Assembly: GCA_905331475.1 (NCBI GenBank)
Contig: CAJNYU010000118.1
Coordinates: 62,001-126,000, forward strand
Direction: 5' to 3'
DNA length: 64,000 bases
Source: Rotaria socialis
Lineage: Eukaryota > Rotifera > Eurotatoria > Philodinida > Philodinidae
A program made the translations under genes and the position numbers. Below are positions 37,201 to 47,919 of the stretch, piece after piece. Below the pieces are notes generated by a model, which saw only the letters and a list, made by a program, of their open reading frames with translations, was not told where the DNA came from and did not search any database. Each line of letters opens with the position of its first letter. Within the stretch, counting starts at the first letter, position 1.

Positions 37201-40200
37201 TATTATTACTATTCTTATGATCCATTATTATTCATACCATCGTATGATACACCGAAAGCTAATTTAAACCCAGAAATCATTGACCAATTTCAATTATTAT
37301 TTGAAAATAATGATCAATTTATTGAAAATTTTTGTACAATATTATTCAAGTCGAATAATAAAAGAATTCTGAATAATTTTCTATTAACACAAAGATGCCA
37401 TTTTAAAAAATTATTACAATATAATAATGATGCTATCTATTTCAATATATGTATTCTATTATCTTATGATGGCTTTTTAACAAATCAAATAAATTCATTA
37501 TTTTTTCAACTTTATGAGCAATTAAAATATAAAATTCATTCTGGTCCCATTGATACCATTGAACAGACATGTTCATATTATTCATTAAATAATACAACAA
37601 TATTAAATGATCAATCAACTATATTTAATTCTATTCAATTAATTGTTCATATTGATTTTAGTAATTCTGATGATTTATTATTAATAAATGTAAAATGTTT
37701 AACATGCGATACAATAACACAAGTTAAACAAAAAATTCTTATTCAATTAAATTTATTTAAAAAAATGAATTTTATAACAATAAATGAATGTCAATTATTT
37801 CTATTGACACGTGTTAAATCAAGTAATAATTCTTTTTCAGCATCATCCTGTTCATCATCAACAACATCATCATCAAATGTACCATTAGCAAAAAAATCTT
37901 TGTTGACACAATTCTTTTTCAATCGCACTAATAAATATTCAACAACAACAACATCAACATTAAATGATACGTATAGAGATTCGATTAGTTTATTATTGAA
38001 CGATATTGATAATACTAGCGAACAAATAAATCATTGCAAAAAATTAAATACGTTACAACATTATGGTGTTCTTAATGATGGTTATGAATTTAAAATTATT
38101 TTACCTAATAGAAATAAAATAATTAATTATGTTAATCAAACGAATAGTAGTCCAAATTTAAGTAGGTGTTTTCTAATTCACATTTAGGAAACTTCACAAT
38201 GTTTTCGAAAACCGAAAAGTCACCTCACTCATTAGTCCTCTTGACAATACCTTATTTATATGAATTGATGGTATGCTCTAGTATACACAGCAAGAAGTCA
38301 TAGTGTTTATCAGTAGTATGTTTTTACATTAAACTACTATTGTAGAATTTTGTTCAGTGAGATGATTTAACTCTAACAAGTAAGAGCTCAAAGTACGTTT
38401 TAGTTCTAACTACTTGGATCAATCAATCGTATTGAGAGAGATACGTAAGTCAAGAGAACATCCGTTCTCTACATGCACGCAGTAGAAAGATCTAGAAACT
38501 GACAACGCTTAAAAAGAAAGAGCAATTTATTAAAAGTAATTTAGAAAAGCATTCATTTGTAGCCCTAGTGAGTACTCCTTTTTTTGTTATATTGGTGCTT
38601 ACTTTATATAAGTAATAGAGTTGTCTTGAAAGATAATATTGTTTCTCATAGAATTAAGGTAGACTGCTCAGCACGATATCTTTCTGCTACGAAATCTATT
38701 TTCTTGACAATGCATACCATGTAACAGCACGAAATTTACTGATTCTTTTATAAGATTTCAGAGTTTCTTGATAGCCGATGAAAATTTTTCAAATTGAATC
38801 CAATATCTTGTAACCGATGAATTTTTATTATCTATAGATATAATCTTGAGAGATTCACACATGTAAAATAACTGTTAATTTTAAACTGATTCAAAATATG
38901 ATATTCAATTTCGATAGAACTACAGAAAAGGAGGAAATTTCTTTATTTTGTATTTTGTGTTTACTAAATAGACTCTCAGATACTACCATGACTTCCATAT
39001 ATTTGGGAAATCTCGTAGTGTGTCATAGCTGAGTCACTAAATTGAGCATATTTGTTGTTCATGATATTCTCCATTCGCTAGAACTACAATACAATAGTAC
39101 AAACGATTGTACATATTTTAACTGCATCATCTACTTGAAATACAATCCTAAAATATACTAATTTTCGTTTTTCTAATCTACTGTAGGAAGAACACTTCGT
39201 CGTAATAATTTTGATTGTCAATATTGTTCAACAGAGCTTAAAAATACTTTCAATTATATAACATCTGTACCATTAACTTTAAATTCTATTGGATTACCAC
39301 CAACAGGTGAAAACGATAGAACACGTTGTTTTCATTTATTAAATCATACCTATGAAGAAATAGGTGAATGTGGTAATTTATTCATGGATAATAATCAAAG
39401 TAAAACTTATCGTTTATTTGAAACGAAATCTACGATACATTCAATGTTAATAAATCTTATTGAAACCTTATTTACAAATTTTCTTCATAGTGATGCATAT
39501 TTAAGTGAATTGATTGAACAATATTCACGTTTTTTACACATATTCTATGGACATTTTGTACCATTTATATTAAAGAATATGAATTGTTTATTCGATATAA
39601 CAATTGATAAATGTTTAAATAGCTCATTGGATATTCTAGCGACTATTTTTCAAATAGCTTGCTCTTGTCAATCAAATGAAGAAAACTGTTCATTATGTTC
39701 CGAGTCAAATAATAATAATACAAATTTAAATTTAGTACGTAGAAAACAATAAAATTCTTGTTTTTTCTTTAGAATTTTCATTTTTTTAGAATATTCAAAA
39801 TTGTACATTATTATTTGCTGATGAAATTCAACGTGTTCGTTTACATTATTCAAATTTAGAGAGACGTTTAAATAACAAAAATTTAACATCTGAATATTCA
39901 TCGACTAATACAGTAAGATAGTAAAAGATTTGTTTAATTATTTATTTCTCATCTCGTTTTTTCCTTCGTCTTAGGGTATTAACAAAAAATTTGAATTGGA
40001 TCCTTCAATAATTCATGATCTTATTGAATATTTATGTTCACATGCTGAAGAGGTGCGTTTGATTAAAAAGATAATTCTCTTTTTTTTTATCTCATCTGAT
40101 TTCTTTTTCTTTTCATGTTAGATTAATGATCTATTGAAAAGTCGATCAACCGATAATAAGACTTCAATCGTATTTCTCAACCTTGTCCAAATGTATCGAT

Positions 40201-40217
40201 CGACTGGAAGAACTTGA
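31220..40217 (+). CDS. PLXN: Divergent plexin (semaphorin receptor)
   Basis: Thirteen exons: 31220-32311, 32387-32590, 32649-32777, 33904-33998, 34069-34195, 34250-34420, 34493-35351, 35632-36620, 36926-38161, 39187-39734, 39790-39912, 39975-40052, 40122-40217; about 1,915 aa. Order: signal peptide (MSIKIFLIILLYSIKL), Sema domain (to about residue 475), cysteine-rich PSI modules (CHWCSKENRCTP; CSSCNTYSNQCIW; CTSCIQLDPTFGCVWC), IPT/TIG repeats (NGGTLVTINGKNF; SGGTLLTIHGENL; SGGHQLVIHGENF), one TM helix (36926-36995) with a basic stop-transfer, then the cytoplasmic GAP and Rho-binding regions, with SGPIDTIEQTCSYYSL and CDTITQVKQKI strongly plexin-like. All joins are in phase except exon 5 to 6, where the exon opens with a 12-T run and is one base off. 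I chose the ATG at 31220 over 31160 because it lies after the TTCTAG acceptor and starts a signal peptide. The GAP catalytic arginines seem absent. AATAAA at 40335. Confidence 0.88.
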
Positions 40218-40680
40218 TCCGATAAGTTTGTTTTTATATGTATTGCAATATAAGTATATCTAATAGTTTTCTTTTTGTTTTGTATGTTTCTTTCTTTTTT
40301 TTTTATAAATTCATTACTCTTGTCTGACTTTTGAAATAAACTGTCGATCTATAAAAACAAAAATGATGAAGCGAACTTGTTTACTCGAGCGAATAGTTAT
40401 AGTCACTGCATACCAATTAAAGCGTATACGAATGTAATTCGGTTTAATATTAATGAAAGAGCTTTCGAAAGGTTTATCAGTGAATGATGACGTATGTTTT
40501 TATTCTACAAGCATTTATACAGAAAATTCAAAAAGGCAATTCAAAGTAATGAATAACGTCAGCGATGTTGATAAAATAGTAAGAGGCCCGTTTGTTCGGA
40601 AACAAATGGTACTATACGTAGAATTAGAATGTATTTTGTTATCGATGAGATCCAATAAATTTTATCAATAAAGTACTCTC
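40218..40680. other. 3' flank of the plexin gene
   Basis: Apart from the poly(A) signal nothing is supported; the frame at 40453-40671 has no recognisable features. Confidence 0.4.
40335..40340 (+). terminator. Poly(A) signal of the plexin gene
   Basis: AATAAA 118 bases past the stop codon. Confidence 0.45.
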
Positions 40681-41028
40681 CCTAGTCGAACTTTTTTATT
40701 CATGCACTTGCCAGGACTTGAGCTCGAGATGTGTCCATAGTGCATGACTCTCTCTTGCTCAAGACAAGCGCTTGAATGTTTGCATGAGTTACGAAAAGAC
40801 GCAACGATAAATTTTTATTAAAATTTGAGTTATTTTGAACGTAAAATTGGAAAAGTTCTTTAGTAACAGAAACCCTTAGATAAAAATTCAAGCGCATGAG
40901 CAAGAAGTTTAAGAACTCGCGCTCACCGAAAAGCCTCATGTATTGCCTCAAGATGTGTCCATAGTTCTTGACTTTCTTGATCAAGAAAGACAAGAATTGC
41001 ATGCGCTTGCAAAAAAAGTTCGACTAGG
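40681..41028. mobile_element. MITE of 348 bp with CCTAGTCGAAC terminal inverted repeats
   Basis: CCTAGTCGAACTTTTTT starts at 40681 and its inverted copy AAAAAAGTTCGACTAGG ends at 41028; beyond this the arms stay loosely similar (ATGCACTTGC against its inverted partner GCATGCGCTTGC). The interior has two direct copies of a unit containing AGATGTGTCCATAG, at about 40725 and 40951, each followed by GACT and CTTG-rich sequence. No coding capacity for a transposase; the minus-strand frame at 40700-41002 lies wholly inside the element. No clear target duplication was found. Confidence 0.75.
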
Positions 41029-41840
41029 ACTTATCTTATAGTTTGCCATAGCAGTACTTCGATTCTATCAAAATATTAAAATAGATAGCCTTAGTTGAAT
41101 GAATTTTTTTGGAAATTTGATTGAAATATTTAAGTATAACTGTATTTCTTTATTTCTTTAATCGGTAAATACTGTTGTCGTAACATTTAATAGAGAAACT
41201 TCAATGAGATGAATTTTTTGTGTAGCAGTCAAAAAGTCACGTCGACAACACAATACGACTTGTAATATCGCTACAATCATTATATAGCATATTATTCACT
41301 TTATTGCTGACTAATAGTGGAAGATATTATATTTCACATGATATCGCTTCATTGTATTGTCTTCAAAGAAATAAAATTCCAGGTAATTTAGTTAGTAATA
41401 TGCCTATAGATATTTTATATCAACATTGACTAATGGTTTGTTGAAGTAAACAAAATTGATATTATAATCAAAATTCAAAGTATCTTTTTGAAAATATTGA
41501 AATGTTGAGAACGTTATGAAATAATACTAGCCATTGCAAATATTAATGTCAACGTATGTGTTAACGAAATTCAAAGAAATTAATGAAATCAAACATTCTA
41601 TCTGTCAATATTTTAATATATTATGAAGAAATATCTGAGAGATTTTTAACTTAAAGGTATAAAATCTTCTAATTTTTCTCTAAAACCATTAAAAAATTCT
41701 TGCATAAAAATAATAAACGAGCACATTTTCTTTTAACAAAAAAATTTAACAATTCAAATAAGTTTCGAAATTCGGGCAGCTCTATTCGTGGTAGAATCCA
41801 ATGATTCATTGTCGAATCTTGATCACGATGAAAAACATTC
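41029..41840. other. Intergenic between the MITE and the ASCC1 stop codon
   Basis: AT-rich sequence with no supported gene; it includes the ASCC1 3' UTR. Confidence 0.45.
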
Positions 41841-44800
41841 TTAATTGATTGGTTTCAATGAAATTTTTGTTTCACAACCATAATAACCTGCTTGGCGATC
41901 TGGTTGATGCATTATACTTAAATGTAAATCACTCAATTCAATTTGTCCAAAATCAAATTGACCAAATAAACGCATAATATTTTTGGCATCAAACGATTCA
42001 CGTTCTTGATTTTTGACTCTTCCACGTGCTGTTTTTTGTGCTTCTAATATTCCTGTATCATCTTTACGTAATAATGAATTCATTAATGTAACATGCAGTT
42101 TAATACGTTCAAATTTTTGTTTCATCAGACCTGTACTGGATAATTCTTCATTTAAACTATCAAGAAACGCTTGTAAACGATTCTTATTTGTTTCATCAAC
42201 TAGTTGTACTTTAGCATAAAGTACATCAACAAAACTTGGATCATCATTCATGAATTCTAGTCCTTTTAACTTTACTATAAAGCGTTCTTTATCTGTCGAC
42301 ATAAATTGTTGAAGTAAACTTTTTGTACAATCTTGTAAAGTATCTTTAATAAAATCAATTTCAGATTTTGATAATAGAACAAGTGTTGCAACTGTTAAAT
42401 GTAATTTACTGGCTTGTTGAAATAATTCGGTGGTTACTCCTCGTTCATTTGAACATTTTTCCAGAACATTTTTCTTAAATTCTTCATAGTTTTTTTTGAA
42501 ATTCGTTGTCAATGAAGATGATGACTGACATATTGGAATAGAAAGAAAATGTGTAAATGGTTGTATTTGGCGATTTCTATCAATAATTATTTCAATTCGA
42601 GTACGAGCTGACTGAACATTTGCTTTATTGCGACCACGAATTTTAACTGTTCCAGATTCATCACGACGAGGAAATATTATTTGTGTATTTGTATCTTGTT
42701 CTAGTTTTTGTTTAGCTTCAGCATTTTTACCAATTAAAACACCATAAAATGCAGGAGCAATATCCATTTCGCATACAAACATGTTTTCTTTAGCGATATA
42801 ATCAATTGTATCATCACTGTTTTCGACTGGTTCTTCTTTTTTAACTATGAAAAAAAAAACGAAATTTTATCAACTATGTCTTTTTCTATTACTAATATAT
42901 ACGTATATTTTTTTTTATTAAGTTTACAAAAAAATATACATCCTGTGGTGCTATTTTTCGATGTAAAACTGATCGGTAACCATTAGGATCTGTATAGAGG
43001 TTATAGATAAAATAATGGCGATCCGCTAATCTCACGTATGACTTCACGTTAGTTTAGATATTTTGGCGTACAGTATAACGGGGATCTTAGATTCATTTTT
43101 AATTTTTTTTTTTGGGAGGAGGCATAAGTCTATGGAAAACAATCAGCTGACTCTTTCATATAGAAAGACTAAACATCTTGAGGGCACCAGAATAGTGATC
43201 TGTAAAATTTTCGCTGAAATTTTGTGATACAGACGACTATTCAATTTTAATTTTAATTTTAAATGTTTAGACTAAGCAAAGAATATAACAATAACTTATG
43301 ACCAAAAGATGGCATTTTGTTTTCATCTTTGTACATACGGATATCGTCATCTCAATTCAGATTTTAGTAAACTAACAATAATATCAAAAGGAAGATCTAA
43401 GTATGAATGAGAACTAATAATGATTATCATACATCGGCTGTTTGTTTTTAATATAGACAGCAGGGCTCCTAGTGGGACGGGATGGGACGAAAATTTCGTC
43501 CCGTGAGATAATGCAAGTCGTCCCATCCCATCCCATGGGCTCCCATGGTATTCGCTATATTACGAAAAATCTTATTGAAAATCAAGTTTTATTTTTTCTA
43601 ATTGGAAAGTCGAAGTTTTTCAGCATTCAGATTTGAATATTGGAATTAGGGATGCACCAAGTCCTAGTACATTGCAAGAAAGATGACATTTTTGCCTGAT
43701 GTAGAATGGCGCTGTCCTCTGATTCCATATATCAGCCAAGACCATTTTTTGCTCTATGCAAAACGGTAGCTGAGATTTATGAAAGATTAAGAAACGTTTT
43801 CGGATTTGATTCAGAATTTGAATTTTCAAGTCGTTTTCGGTTAAATCCAATTCAGTTTCAGACTTGCAGTTTGCATTACACAAATTCTAAGAATAGATTT
43901 GAAAAGAACGTTCAAAACTGAACAGAAAAAAAAATAAGTAAAAAGAGGCTTAGTCCATAACTTCTCATACTGAAAACATGTAAATATTGGATAAAAAATC
44001 AAGAAATTGACGGGATTTGATCTTTTCCCTACTTAAAAATGACGTGCCTGGTAGTGAGAACTATCGATCGAACATCTCTTTCTTCATATTTTTCTGTTCA
44101 GTTTTGAACGCTTTTTCCAAATTTATTCTTAGAATTTATATAATGCAAATTGCAAGCCTGAAATTAAGTCGGATTTCGCAGAATTTGACGCAAACGACTT
44201 GAAAATTGAAATTTGGCGTCAAATCCAAAAGCGCTTTTTCATCTTTAATAAATTTGGATCATAGTTTTTCATAGATCGAAAAAAATGATCTTGGCCGATA
44301 TATGGAACTGAATCAGAGGACGACTGCCTCCTACATCAGGCAAAACTTTTATCTATCGTACCATGTACTAGAAATTGGTGCATTCCTGGTTGTAATATCA
44401 TTATCAATACCTCTTAATTCTGTTTGTGATGTTGTAAACGAAATTTGATTTTCTCAACTGAATATTCCTGTTTATCCAAAACTAAGGATGATAATGAGGA
44501 AGAAATAATTATAGAAAGTGACATTGAACAATTTATAAAACAAACGATGATGATATTTTATTAAAACATTGAAACAAAAAGAACATTTATGTTTATTTCT
44601 GTTTTCTATGTTTTATCGTATTCTTTATTCAATTGTTCGAATAGAGCTCGGAGTTGGGTTAATGGCCAGTACAGAAAAAGAATGATAATATTCACATTTT
44701 TCACCTATTGTCAATTGTGACATAAATAAATAGTCATTTTCTCTTTAAAAAAATAATCACATTTCCCATGGGATTAGGAACTCTTCCCATCCCATTCTAT

Positions 44801-45161
44801 TAGGCGGCCTGATAGACAAAATGAATTATGAGTGCTTTTTCCTTTTACTAACAGTAAAAATAAAAAATTATGTTGGTAAACTGTGATTTTTTTCAAAAAG
44901 AAATCGTATAATACCAATTTGAGATTTTTCTTCTGATTCAATTGTTGTGGTTTTTTGTTGTGGTCTACAACTTGGTTCATCGTCATCATCATCATCATCA
45001 TGTCGGTGATCAATATAATAATCTGCTTCTTCTTCCTCTCGGTATACTTGATGTTGTTGATTATCAATGGACTCAAGACTTGGTAAAGATGATGGATTAA
45101 TACGGTAACAACGATTACCCACAACGAGAATTTCAGGTCGAACAATTGACAATGACGACAT
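41841..45161 (-). CDS. ASCC1: Activating signal cointegrator 1 complex subunit 1 (ASCC1)
   Basis: Two coding exons on the minus strand, 45161-44915 and 42844-41841, joined in phase across a 2,070-bp intron, giving 416 aa. N-terminus: SIVRPEILVVGNRCYRINP, close to the vertebrate ASCC1 start, then an acidic low-complexity stretch with an Asp run. Next a KH domain at about residues 105-170 (YGVLIGKNAEAKQKLEQDT, with a GKNA loop, then VQSARTRIEIIID), then the AKAP7-like 2H phosphoesterase domain with two H-x-T motifs (KLHLTVATLVLL and KLHVTLMNSL) and FMNDDPSFVDVLYAKV. ASCC1 works with the ASCC3 helicase in transcription coactivation and in repair of alkylated DNA. The start lies only 392 bp downstream of the ATXN2 stop, same strand. 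The intron is loaded with nested transposable elements. Confidence 0.94.
43461..44811. mobile_element. Non-autonomous hAT-like element in the ASCC1 intron
   Basis: The left end CAGGGCTCCTAGTGGGACGG and the right end read inverted, CAGGCCGCCTAATAGAATGG, form imperfect TIRs of about 27 bp that both contain GGGATGGGA. CAGG-type termini are usual for hAT elements. The flanks show an 8-bp near-duplication, ATAGACAG (43453-43460) and ATAGACAA (44812-44819), 7 of 8 matching, the length expected for hAT. Near the left end sits a small palindrome, GGACGAAAATTTCGTCC. No transposase is present. A second element is nested inside at 43647-44388. Confidence 0.7.
43647..44388. mobile_element. Foldback element nested in the hAT-like element
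   Basis: Two arms of almost 300 bp, about 43647-43930 and 44089-44388, are diverged inverted copies around a 160-bp spacer. The ends are TAGGGATGCACCAAG and, inverted, CAGGAATGCACCAAT; the inner ends match perfectly over 20 nt (CGTTCAAAACTGAACAGAAA). Terminal GATGCACC is seen in some hAT families, and the flanks ATTGGAAT and GTTGTAAT agree at 6 of 8 positions, compatible with an old 8-bp duplication. Open frames at 43620-43921 and 44017-44202 lie within the arms and are not genes. Confidence 0.72.
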
Positions 45162-45553
45162 TGAGAAGAAAACAAAGGTGCACTTTTATGATAAATTGTC
45201 TAAAATCCGTTAGATAGGGAATAATAATTTATTAAACTTGCCTCTTTTTTTGTCAAGTCTTGTCAGCTTAAAGTTTTTTTTTGTGTTGTGTGAATATAAG
45301 GAATAATAAAAGATGAAACTTAACCTTAGGATACAGATGATGAAAAAAAAACGGAGAAGAACAAAAAAAAGAGGATGAAACATATAGGCAGACAAACATA
45401 AAGAACGATGATAAAGAAGAAAAAGTAAGTTATATGTTTAAATAGAAATATGTATCACACAACAAGAGAAATAGACGCAGAACCCGAACGAAAGAAAAAC
45501 GCACATTCACAAATACATATATAGAGAGAGAGAAACAAAGAAAAAGCGAACGT
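45162..45553 (-). promoter_or_regulatory. Short spacer between the ATXN2 stop and the ASCC1 start
   Basis: 392 bases hold both the ATXN2 3' UTR and whatever drives ASCC1. It is purine-rich on the plus strand. No clear poly(A) signal was fixed on the minus strand, so the tandem genes could share transcription. Confidence 0.35.
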
Positions 45554-47049
45554 TTAGCGATTATAATTGCCCGGTGGCACTGTATCCAAGCCTTGCTGTG
45601 TAAGTTGTTGCTGTGCTTGTTGAAAGTAAGCAGCTTCGTATGGATTTTGATGTACATATGTTGGTTGTTGTTGCTGTTGTTGTTGTTGTTGTTGTTGTGC
45701 TTGCTGAGATTGATCATAAATCATACCATACGGATTCACCTGAGGAGGCATATTCGTTTGAGGTGACGGAACTTGCCCTTGAGCAGAATACCAAGCACCC
45801 GGTGCTCCATATGCGTAAGTAGCCTGTACACTTCCATTTAATGCATATTGTGGTGTCATCGATGGGCCACCAGTAACAGTACCAGCTTGACCTGATGGAC
45901 CCGATGTCGATGCTGATCGACCACCGGCACCATTATTTGGTACACCTGTTTGTTGCGGTACTTGAGATACAACATTCTGTCCACCAACATAAGCCCGTTG
46001 TTGATCGGTTGGCTGTTGTTGTTGCTGATGAGGAGGCGAACGAGTCATTTGCCAATTAGGATTGACACCACCTGGATTAACAGATGCTGCTGATGGATAC
46101 ACTCCATACATGCGTGGATCTTAAAGATACAATAATACAATGAAATTTATTGATATTGCTATATCGAAAAAAACATAGTCTTCAATTTACCTGGATAAAT
46201 TCCTGGATAGTATATTGACTGTGCAGCTGGTGTAGCGGGTCCAGCTGATGAACTAGTTGATGGAATCATTATACTTTGTGGTGGGCCTACACCCGATGCT
46301 GCTGTTGCAGCTGCTTGGATAAGACCAGGTGTATTGATTGGATAATAAAATGGTATTTGTTGTAATTGCATGGACTGTGCAGCAGCGGCAGCAGCAGCAG
46401 CTTCTATTATTTAAAAGAAATTTTTTTAAATATATTCTATAGATATGAAATCTTTATACGTTGTCCCATATAATCAGTTTGATAGTATCGAATCGATGTA
46501 GTTGGATAAACCATTGATTGTGCGCCAGTCACTTGTTGTTGAGTTACGTTAGGTTGTTCGGCACGTTGAACTGATACTACAGCTAAAAATATAGAACAAT
46601 AATATGATTTCATCAATTGTTACATTTTAGTTATTTTACCTTTTTTCGGTGCGACATTATTAACACCAGTATTTCCAACGTCTCCACTATGTACCGCATT
46701 ATTGTTTGTTTTATATGTTGGACCAGAACCACCACTTGGTGTTGTCATTCCACCTGCACCTGGTGTATTTGCGTTTGGTCCATTACCAGCTAATTGCTGT
46801 TGTGCTTGTTGGGGCATCATTTGAGCACCCATCATACTAACATTCATTTGTTGTGCTGTTGGATTAACAAATTGTGCCATATTTGCAAATGGCTGTTGAT
46901 AATATTGCTGATATAGAGCTGCTGCATTTTGAGGATGTGTTGATGGAATCATTGATGAATGTTGTACTTGTTGTTGTTGTTGCAGTTGTTGTTGCAGTTG
47001 TTGTTGTTGTTGTTGTTGTTGTTGTTGCTGTTGTTGTTGTTGTTGTTGC

Positions 47050-47080
<31 letters not shown>

Positions 47081-47888
47081 GCTGTTGTTGTTGCTGCTGC
47101 TGCTGTTGTTGCTGTTGTAAAAGTTGCATTGCTTGTGGATGAGCATGAGCATGCTGAATATATGTGCTCATTTGTATCGAGTTGGTTGATGCTCCACGAG
47201 ATTCTGGCCGAGAGCTGCTTTCACGCTATAGAAACAAAACATTAATTTTCAGTATTCGAATTATTTATAACGATAGAAAATATTACCGAAAATACAGGAA
47301 CAAATTCGTCAGCTTCTGGATTTAAACCTGAATTTGCTTTAGCATTGCCAGGTGTCCTAGAGGAGAAAACAGCAAAAGCGTTTTTCTTTAAAATAGGATT
47401 TATTAAAAAAGAAAGAAAAAAACAAACATTGTTCCAGTTGTATGTTGTGTATAAATAGGTGCATTTGCTACATGTATCGTTGGATCCGATTGATTCGAAT
47501 TTATTGTATCATGACTAGATGAATGATCGTCGGGTGTTGGAAGTGTTAATGGAGGTGGCACATTCGTATTAGATAATAACGCTTGTTGTTGCTGTTGTTG
47601 TTGTTGTCTTAACTGCGGTTGAGTATGCAATTGTGATGGCCGATTAAGTGAACCAGTATTTGATTGGTTATTTGAAGGCGTTTGTTGTTGATTACGTTGT
47701 GGCTTTGGTTGATCAGGTTCATCAGTTGTTGATTGTTGTTCGTCTGAAATAAGACCGAGGAAAAAGCATTTATAAACACTAATATAAAGATTATTTTATT
47801 ACTGCGTGATTGTTTTTTGGGCATTTTATTATTTGATTGTTGAGGATAATTTCCTGTTCCGGTAGAACTTGCTGGATATGAAGAATTC

Positions 47889-47919
<31 letters not shown>

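Noticed and set aside
43620..44202. Open frames on both strands with similar composition
   Set aside because: They lie in the inverted arms of the foldback element and mirror each other.
46874..47245. Plus-strand open frame with a long valine run, and a minus-strand asparagine-run frame at 46949-47152
   Set aside because: Both are other frames of the ATXN2 polyglutamine tract.
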